Assembly (NCBI GenBank): GCA_026785865.1
Contig: JAJAZG010000331.1
Coordinates: 1-6,573, forward strand
Direction: 5' to 3'
Length of the DNA stretch: 6,573 nucleotides
Origin: Pseudanabaena sp. CAN_BIN31
GTDB taxonomy: Bacteria > Cyanobacteriota > Cyanobacteriia > Pseudanabaenales > Pseudanabaenaceae
Below, in pieces: positions 1 to 4,072 of this stretch. Position 1 is the stretch's first letter. Every line of letters begins with the position of its first letter. A model generated the notes under the pieces. That model was not told the origin of the DNA. It saw nothing but the letters and a program-made list of their open reading frames with translations, and did no database searches. The translations under genes were made by a program, and so were the position numbers.

Positions 1-120
1 AAAATAAACCAAACCCCCATTCCCCCTCACAAACCACCCCGGCCAACACCCTCCCCCTATACCCCAACAAAAAAAAAAAAAAAACCCAACAAATTCGGGG
101 GGCGGCCCCCCCCCCCCCAA
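1..120. other. Low-complexity A/C-rich tract, probable contig-end artefact
   Basis: This stretch is almost only A and C: there are just two G residues before position 97. It holds a 16-base A run (69-84), a G6 run (97-102) and a C13 run (106-118), the last two forming a GC-only inverted repeat. No reading frame, promoter or RNA gene is visible. From about position 121 the base composition changes abruptly to ordinary mixed AT-leaning sequence that resembles the rest of the window. Such strand-asymmetric homopolymer sequence is typical of low-quality read ends or mis-extended contig termini. A genuine simple-sequence region is possible but less likely. Confidence 0.6.
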
Positions 121-265
121 CGCTAATTCTTATGTACGCTAAAAAGATAGGACTCACTTTTTTCGTTCTATCCTTTCAAAATAGTAACGAAAAGCACATA
201 TTTGGTACTTTTTTGATATTGTTCGATTGGTTATAGTGCTGTAAAAGCTATGAAAACATATAAAC

Positions 266-778
266 ATGGGCAAGAACAAAGACAAATTAACCGATAAAGA
301 GCCATCTAGCTCGATCAATATTGGTATATCTGAAGACGATCGCATTGCGATCGCGGATGGACTATCGCGCTTGCTTGCCGATACATATACCCTTTATCTC
401 AAGACCCATAACTTCCATTGGAATGTGACGGGACCAATGTTTAATACATTGCACCTCATGTTTGAAGCGCAATATACCGAACTGGCTCTAGCCGTCGATT
501 TGATTGCCGAACGGATTCGCGCTCTTGGTGTTCATGCACCTGCAACCTATTCTGCATACGCTAGACTAACTTCGATACCTGAAACTGAGGGAGTCCCTAA
601 GGCGACAGAAATGATTCAGTTGCTCGTTGAAGGACAAGAATCGGTGATCAGAACAGCCCGCTCTATTTTTGAGATCGTGGACAAGGCAAGTGACGAACCA
701 ACTGCCGATTTATTAACACAACGGATGCAAGTCCATGAAAAAACCGCATGGATGTTGAGAAGCTTGCTAGAAGAGTAA
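266..778 (+). CDS. dps: Dps-family DNA-binding ferritin (iron storage, peroxide protection)
   Basis: The 170-residue product has the length and helical pattern of a Dps mini-ferritin, a cytosolic dodecamer that oxidises Fe(II) with H2O2 at inter-subunit ferroxidase centres and stores the ferric product, limiting Fenton damage. The ferroxidase signature is visible: H51 in FHWNV, H63 in TLHLMF, then D78 and E82 in VDLIAERIRALG, with Glu67 where the usual motif has Asp. The C-terminal helix VHEKTAWMLRSLLEE (156-170) is also family-typical. The first 20 residues are polar and Lys-rich, and might touch DNA, which is inference. ATG 266 is the first start after an in-frame TGA at 251-253; no clear Shine-Dalgarno precedes it. 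A TATAGT at 232-237 could be a -10 element, but no good -35 accompanies it. The gene stands alone and ends in a strong hairpin. Family assignment is secure; a regulator such as Fur or PerR cannot be read from the sequence. Confidence 0.95.
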   Translation: MGKNKDKLTDKEPSSSINIGISEDDRIAIADGLSRLLADTYTLYLKTHNFHWNVTGPMFNTLHLMFEAQYTELALAVDLIAERIRALGVHAPATYSAYARLTSIPETEGVPKATEMIQLLVEGQESVIRTARSIFEIVDKASDEPTADLLTQRMQVHEKTAWMLRSLLEE

Positions 779-785
779 TTGTAAA

Positions 786-838
786 AAGCCAAAAAAGCTG
801 TGACGCACGCTTCGCGTGCGGCACAGCTTTTTTGGCTT
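786..838 (+). terminator. Long hairpin terminator after dps
   Basis: A near-perfect inverted repeat begins 8 bases after the dps stop codon. The outer arms 786-802 and 822-838 pair over 17 bp. One A-G mismatch (803/821) follows, then a 7-bp GC-rich apex (804-810 with 814-820) closed by a TTC loop. The right arm carries a T6 run whose partner is an A6 run in the left arm, so the hairpin could act on transcripts from either side. Position and structure fit a factor-independent terminator separating dps from the next gene. Its apex resembles those of other palindromes in the window, so it may also be a member of a repeat family. Confidence 0.75.
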
Positions 839-898
839 ATATAGTCGGCTCAAATTACGATAGGATAGGCTTTTAGAACGTAAGCATTTCCATCAAAG

Positions 899-2077
899 TT
901 GAATAATCCGCTTTTTTTAATAGGTTTCCCGATATTTTTTTTGCTACTACAAGTCCCCTCGACACTTGTACTGCTCAAACGTCTTAGCACAGCCCGCGAT
1001 CGCACGCCGCCATTATTACCGCTTGAGCCATCTGCCGAAGCATTAGCCAAGCAAAATCCTCAAGTTTCAATTGTCATTCCTACGCTTAACGAAATTGATC
1101 GCTTACCAACTTGTTTAGAAGGCTTGCGCGATCAGGCTGCCAAAGAAATTATTGTTGTGGATAGCCGATCGCAGGATGGCACACCTGAATATGTGCAGAA
1201 ATTACGAAAAGATTTTCCGATTCCTTTAAGGCTAATTACCGACGATCCTCTGCCAGTCGGGTGGGTTGGTCGTCCTTGGGCGTTGCATACAGGATTTTTG
1301 AATAGCGATCCGAGTAGCGAATGGGTGTTGGGCATCGATGCTGATACATTGCCACAGAGGGGACTGGTGGCGAGTTTTATTGAGAAAGCCACATCTGATA
1401 ACTTTGATATTGTGTCACTGTCGCCGAAGTTTATTCTCAAGACCGCAGGTGAACAATGGCTACAACCTGCGCTATTAATCACCTTAATTTTTCGGTTTGG
1501 CGCAACAGGCGATCGCACTCAATTTACTGAAGATCGGGTGATGGCAAATGGTCAATGCTTTTTATCTAAACGCGCCAAGCTGGTCGAGCTAAACGGCTAT
1601 GAGCTGGCTAAATCATCATTTTGTGATGATGTCACCCTAGCCAGAGCCGCCGCCCAACGTGGCGCAAAGGTCGGATTTCTCGATGGTGCAGCGCTGATGC
1701 AAGTGCGGATGTATACATCAATGGCGGAAACATGGCGAGAATGGGGGCGATCGCTTGACCTCAAAGATGCTGCGACACCGAGCCAAACCTTTGCCGATTG
1801 CCTATTACTCACCGCCGTTCAAGGTCTGCCATTGCCAATGTTAATCGCGCTTTCGATCTGGCAACCAGCAGCATCTTTATTGATGAATAGCCTGTTTTGG
1901 CTCAATGCCTTTCTCGTATTCATCCGATGCTTGTTAGTATTTGGCATTCGCACCAGTTACACCGAAGTTGGCTTTTGGTTTTGGCTATCCCCCCTCGCCG
2001 ATCCTTTTGCCGTAATTCGCATTTGGATTTCGGCACTCACCAAACCTAAAAGTTGGCGCGGACGCACTTACACATAG
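899..2077 (+). CDS. cruG: Family 2 membrane glycosyltransferase, probable carotenoid 2'-O-glycosyltransferase CruG
   Basis: This 392-residue GT-A glycosyltransferase has a hydrophobic N-terminal segment (about 4-26), a catalytic domain (about 55-290) and two or three C-terminal hydrophobic segments (about 301-322, 325-348, 356-378), so it should sit at a membrane with the active site in the cytoplasm. GT2 motifs appear in order: PTLNE (61-65), VDSRSQDGT (87-95), the metal- and nucleotide-sugar-binding GIDADT (145-150), FCDD (241-244) supplying the likely catalytic base, and EWGRS (281-285) in the place of the family's Q/RxxRW. The segment VGRPWALHTGF and the overall architecture match, from memory, the cyanobacterial CruG group, which glycosylates the 2'-hydroxyl of myxol-type carotenoids. 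cruF is not adjacent, so context does not help. The start is TTG 899: an in-frame TAA at 881-883 leaves no ATG or GTG upstream. No clear Shine-Dalgarno is visible. GT2 membership is secure; the CruG substrate is inferred. Confidence 0.8.
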   Translation: MNNPLFLIGFPIFFLLLQVPSTLVLLKRLSTARDRTPPLLPLEPSAEALAKQNPQVSIVIPTLNEIDRLPTCLEGLRDQAAKEIIVVDSRSQDGTPEYVQKLRKDFPIPLRLITDDPLPVGWVGRPWALHTGFLNSDPSSEWVLGIDADTLPQRGLVASFIEKATSDNFDIVSLSPKFILKTAGEQWLQPALLITLIFRFGATGDRTQFTEDRVMANGQCFLSKRAKLVELNGYELAKSSFCDDVTLARAAAQRGAKVGFLDGAALMQVRMYTSMAETWREWGRSLDLKDAATPSQTFADCLLLTAVQGLPLPMLIALSIWQPAASLLMNSLFWLNAFLVFIRCLLVFGIRTSYTEVGFWFWLSPLADPFAVIRIWISALTKPKSWRGRTYT

Positions 2078-2091
2078 AAAACCATAAAGAA

Positions 2092-2111
2092 CAATGGGCT
2101 TAAGCCCATTG
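2092..2111. repeat. 20-bp perfect palindrome between convergent genes
   Basis: A perfect 20-bp palindrome sits 14 bases after the glycosyltransferase stop and 14 bases before the end of the convergent SPOR gene. As RNA from either strand it would fold into an 8-bp stem with a TTAA tetraloop. Placement between two gene ends suits a shared bidirectional terminator, but no strong T tract follows on either strand. A short palindromic intergenic repeat is therefore an equally good reading. Confidence 0.5.
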
Positions 2112-2125
2112 CCCCAAAGATCAAT

Positions 2126-2464
2126 CTAGAAAAATGCAACGCGACTATCAAATCCTTGTCGGCGAATAGTTGAGTTTAAAGTGTCGGCACTAGGGCGATC
2201 GGGATAGCCCTGTACTTCGATATAAGTGCCACGATAAGAAGATCGCAACTGAGCATTCGGGGCGATCGCTTGAACTCGTTGCAACTCTGATACCAAGCCT
2301 GTGGGAATAATTACGAAATAGCGTAATTGGGCTGAATTGGGCAGATTTTGAGCGGCGATCGGCGGCATCGCCTGATTGGGATATGGCTGAATTTGTGGCG
2401 GGAGTGGTTGAGGCGATCGCACAATCTCGATCGAATTACTATTAGGAAATCCTGAGTTAGGCAC
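2126..2464 (-). CDS. C-terminal half: second SPOR-like domain, stranded after the stop
   Basis: The frame stays open after the internal TAG. The first possible start codon in it is GTG 2464, giving 112 residues, but this is simply a Val codon within the linker and has no ribosome site. Residues 49-110 of this piece repeat the layout of the first domain: a strand YFVIIP, a helix with QAIAPNAQLR, a strand YIEVQGYPDR and a closing RRQGFDSRVAFF. It lacks a signal peptide, so it could not act in the periplasm by itself. Preserved domain sequence downstream of the stop argues that the interruption is recent or an error. Independent translation is doubtful. Confidence 0.3.
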   Translation of the reverse strand: MPNSGFPNSNSIEIVRSPQPLPPQIQPYPNQAMPPIAAQNLPNSAQLRYFVIIPTGLVSELQRVQAIAPNAQLRSSYRGTYIEVQGYPDRPSADTLNSTIRRQGFDSRVAFF

Positions 2465-2488
2465 ATTTGGTAATGGCTCATTCGGACG

Positions 2489-2944
2489 CTATATAGGAAG
2501 CGACTCCACAGGAAATGGGGCAGATGAAGCTGGAAAATTATTGGGTGGGATTGAATTTACAGGCGCAGTGGGGAAAGTTACAAATCTATTCTGCACAGTT
2601 TGAATTTGTGGATTCAGTCCTGCTTGACTGAATTGTGCGGCGCGACGCTGGGCAAGATTTAAGTTATTAAAGCGACCTAATTGCACAATCTGTTCACCCG
2701 TATTTAGGCGGCTAAGAAATGCATCTGGAGCTAATATCTTTGCTTGTCTGATATTTGCCACATTGGGTAAATATACAAGGTACTGATTAGCAGCCGAGGG
2801 TGAAGCTGTGGGTAAAGAGTCATTTGGGAAAGACTGTGCGTAAAGAGGAGCGCTAAAAGCAATCAGAATACTGGTGCTAGCACTCAAGAGTGAGCCTAGT
2901 CCTAGGGCAAAACTACGAAGATGTTTCTGTGTGTGGAGTCTCAT
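2489..2944 (-). CDS. N-terminal half: signal peptide plus first SPOR-like domain
   Basis: As written, this is the only part of the interrupted gene with a normal start. The 151 residues open with a basic stretch (MRLHTQKHLR), a hydrophobic core (about 11-32) and a likely signal-peptidase site near APLYA|QS (residue 36), so the product should be exported. Residues 55-117 fit the beta-alpha-beta-beta-alpha-beta order of a SPOR domain. The most typical part is EQIVQLGRFNN (84-94), followed by the helix LAQRRAAQFSQAG and the closing strand QIQTV. Residues 122-151 are Pro-rich and end abruptly at the TAG. If translated alone it would still be a secreted single-SPOR protein, so partial function is conceivable. 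No close Shine-Dalgarno is seen before ATG 2944. Confidence 0.6.
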   Translation of the reverse strand: MRLHTQKHLRSFALGLGSLLSASTSILIAFSAPLYAQSFPNDSLPTASPSAANQYLVYLPNVANIRQAKILAPDAFLSRLNTGEQIVQLGRFNNLNLAQRRAAQFSQAGLNPQIQTVQNRFVTFPTAPVNSIPPNNFPASSAPFPVESLPI

Positions 2945-2990
2945 ATGCTGTTTGCCAGACGGAGGTATCGAAAAAACAAAATTGGGCGCG

Positions 2991-2996
2991 ATTGTA
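2991..2996 (-). promoter_or_regulatory. Possible -10 box for the SPOR gene
   Basis: Read on the minus strand, these bases are TACAAT, five of six matches to the sigma70 -10 consensus, about 45 bases upstream of ATG 2944. That would give a leader of roughly 40 bases. No recognisable -35 hexamer stands at 16-18 bases spacing, so the call is weak. Confidence 0.3.
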
Positions 2997-3052
2997 ACAT
3001 AATCTACAAGACTTGCGTAATCTCTTTTAGTTTCGAGTTCGCCATAACTTAC

Positions 3053-3065
3053 AGCGCTTTGCGCT
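3053..3065. repeat. Small hairpin with GCGC arms and TTT loop
   Basis: Two perfect 5-base arms, AGCGC and GCGCT, flank a TTT loop. It lies 7 bases from the much longer inverted repeat at 3073-3133 and has a similar apex (GC-TTY-GC). The two may be parts of one composite intergenic element in the region shared by the divergent SPOR and purC genes. Confidence 0.4.
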
Positions 3066-3072
3066 CAAACTA

Positions 3073-3133
3073 GAACCAGTAAAATTTTGAAAAGGGTTGC
3101 TTCGCAACCCTTTTCAAAATTTTACGGTGGTTC
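3073..3133. repeat. Long inverted repeat (28-bp stem) upstream of purC
   Basis: A perfect 22-bp stem is formed by arms 3079-3100 and 3104-3125 around a TTC loop. Past a two-base bulge (3126-3127) a further 6 bp pair (3073-3078 with 3128-3133). The apex is GC-rich and the base AT-rich. The element lies between two divergent genes, where no gene end needs a terminator, so it reads better as a mobile or REP-type palindromic repeat than as a terminator. It could insulate transcription or act on DNA structure. It ends only 3 bases before the proposed purC -35 box. Confidence 0.7.
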
Positions 3134-3135
3134 AT

Positions 3136-3164
3136 TTGATCGGAAATTGCTATTGCTATAGAAT
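3136..3164 (+). promoter_or_regulatory. Sigma70-type promoter of purC
   Basis: A TTGATC (-35, 3136-3141) and a TAGAAT (-10, 3159-3164, five of six consensus bases) are 17 bases apart, the optimal spacing. Transcription would start near 3171, leaving a leader of about 24 bases before ATG 3195. The spacer contains two overlapping copies of ATTGCTAT (3146-3159). No PurR box or purine riboswitch can be recognised in so short a leader. Confidence 0.55.
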
Positions 3165-3194
3165 ACTTAAGCCATACTACATATTTCAACATCT

Positions 3195-3920
3195 ATGAGT
3201 GGAACCAAGCTCTACGAAGGCAAAGCCAAAATTCTGTTTACGACAGACGATCCCCATATTTTGCTGTCGCGCTACAAAGACGATGCAACTGCATTCAATG
3301 CTCTAAAAAAAGGCACGATCGCCAACAAAGGCGAGATGAACTGCGCGATCGCCTCGCACATTTTTCAGTATTTGGAAACCCAAGGTATTGCCACCCACTT
3401 CATCAAGCAAGTCTCACCGAACGAGATGCAAGTTGCTGCTGTCAAAATATTGCCGATCGAAGTCGTCGTCCGCAATATCGCCGCAGGTAGTATTTGTAAA
3501 CGACTCGGTTTAGAACAAGGTCAATCCATCAAACAGCCCCTAGTCGAATTTTTCTATAAAAATGACGATCTTGGCGATCCATTGATTACCGATGCCCATG
3601 TTGCCATGCTCGATCTCGCTACACCCGAACAAGTTTCTCAACTTAAACAACTAGCTTTAGATATTAATCAGCACTTACAAACATTTTTTGATCGCTGCAA
3701 TTTGCTTCTCGTTGATTTTAAGATTGAAATTGGCGTTGACGTTAACGGACGGTTATTGCTAGCCGATGAAATTAGCCCCGATACCTGTCGCCTCTGGGAT
3801 AAAGCGATCGCCGATCCTAGCGATCGGATTATGGACAAAGATCGCTTTCGCCAAGATTTAGGTAATGTCGCCGAAGCCTATCAAGAAGTAATGCAGCGAG
3901 TTTTGGCAGCGATCGGCTAA
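3195..3920 (+). CDS. purC: Phosphoribosylaminoimidazole-succinocarboxamide (SAICAR) synthase
   Basis: PurC joins aspartate to CAIR with ATP hydrolysis, giving SAICAR, in the cytosolic de novo purine pathway (EC 6.3.2.6). The 241-residue length is normal for the bacterial monofunctional enzyme (E. coli has 237). Family blocks are intact and in order: KLYEGKAK (5-12) of the nucleotide-binding glycine-rich region, DDATAFNALKKG (29-40), VVRNIAAGSICKRLG (91-105), PLVEFFYKNDDLGDPLI (115-131), LLVDFKIEIG (171-180) and DEISPDTCRLWD (191-202), which carries conserved acidic and substrate-binding residues. ATG 3195 puts the glycine-rich motif at the usual distance from the N-terminus. No Shine-Dalgarno is apparent, common in cyanobacteria, and a good promoter lies just upstream. 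The gene is followed by 152 bases before bamA, with no clear terminator between them, so some read-through is possible. Confidence 0.98.
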   Translation: MSGTKLYEGKAKILFTTDDPHILLSRYKDDATAFNALKKGTIANKGEMNCAIASHIFQYLETQGIATHFIKQVSPNEMQVAAVKILPIEVVVRNIAAGSICKRLGLEQGQSIKQPLVEFFYKNDDLGDPLITDAHVAMLDLATPEQVSQLKQLALDINQHLQTFFDRCNLLLVDFKIEIGVDVNGRLLLADEISPDTCRLWDKAIADPSDRIMDKDRFRQDLGNVAEAYQEVMQRVLAAIG

Positions 3921-3942
3921 ATTTAGCTTTAATCAATGACCG

Positions 3943-3986
3943 ATAGCAATATGGTTATATTCAAAGTTATGATAGTAAATTGCTAT
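3943..3986. repeat. 8-bp inverted repeat downstream of purC
   Basis: ATAGCAAT (3943-3950) and its exact complement ATTGCTAT (3979-3986) flank a 28-base AT-rich spacer. The same octamer occurs twice in the purC promoter spacer. The arms are short and the loop long, so this is a weak terminator candidate; a protein-binding site or a chance repeat is possible. Confidence 0.3.
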
Positions 3987-4062
3987 TCCCAGAAACTTTC
4001 TGTCCACATTTGTTCGTCAAGTTTCCTGTTAAGTATGCTGTTTAAATATTTTGTAGGTGTTT

Positions 4063-4068
4063 GGAAGA
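4063..4068 (+). promoter_or_regulatory. Ribosome binding site deciding the bamA start
   Basis: GGAAGA lies 4 bases before ATG 4073 and is the clearest Shine-Dalgarno-like site in the window. It begins two bases into a TTG (4061) that opens the same frame, so the TTG cannot use it. This favours ATG 4073 as the true start. Confidence 0.5.
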
Positions 4069-4072
4069 CTTT

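Larger units (their letters stand above)
2126..2944 (-). pseudogene. Tandem SPOR-domain secreted protein gene interrupted by one in-frame TAG
   Basis: Reading the minus strand from ATG 2944 to TAG 2126 gives one continuous frame of 272 codons broken only by a TAG at 2491-2489 (codon 152). The frame is the same on both sides and no frameshift is needed. The intact product would have a signal peptide (about 1-36), a first SPOR-like domain (about 55-117), a Pro/Asn/Ser-rich linker (about 122-205) and a second SPOR-like domain (about 209-270). The stop lies inside the linker. SPOR domains usually bind peptidoglycan stripped of stem peptides, often at division sites, so a periplasmic cell-wall role is inferred. 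A change from CAG (Gln) would explain the stop. TAG also ends the glycosyltransferase and bamA genes here, so recoding of TAG is unlikely. Either a recent nonsense mutation or a base-call error could be the cause. The exact function is unknown. Confidence 0.7.

Noticed and set aside
250..297. 15-codon frame starting at ATG 250 and overlapping the dps start, as a possible leader peptide
   Set aside because: It has no ribosome site and no attenuator-like structure or codon bias; it is most likely chance.
154..345. Minus-strand frame of 63 codons overlapping the dps start
   Set aside because: It overlaps the well-supported dps gene and its product has no recognisable domain.
1132..1518. 128-codon minus-strand frame inside the glycosyltransferase gene
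   Set aside because: It is antisense to a coding frame with clear GT2 motifs, and its translation has no family features.
3921..4060. Promoter for bamA, such as TTGTTC (4010-4015) with TATGCT (4034-4039)
   Set aside because: Both hexamers match the consensus poorly (3 and 4 of 6), so it cannot be told from chance in AT-rich DNA.
4061..4072. TTG 4061 as the start of bamA, adding four residues
   Set aside because: ATG 4073 has a Shine-Dalgarno-like GGAAGA at 4063-4068 and begins a normal signal peptide; the TTG overlaps that site.
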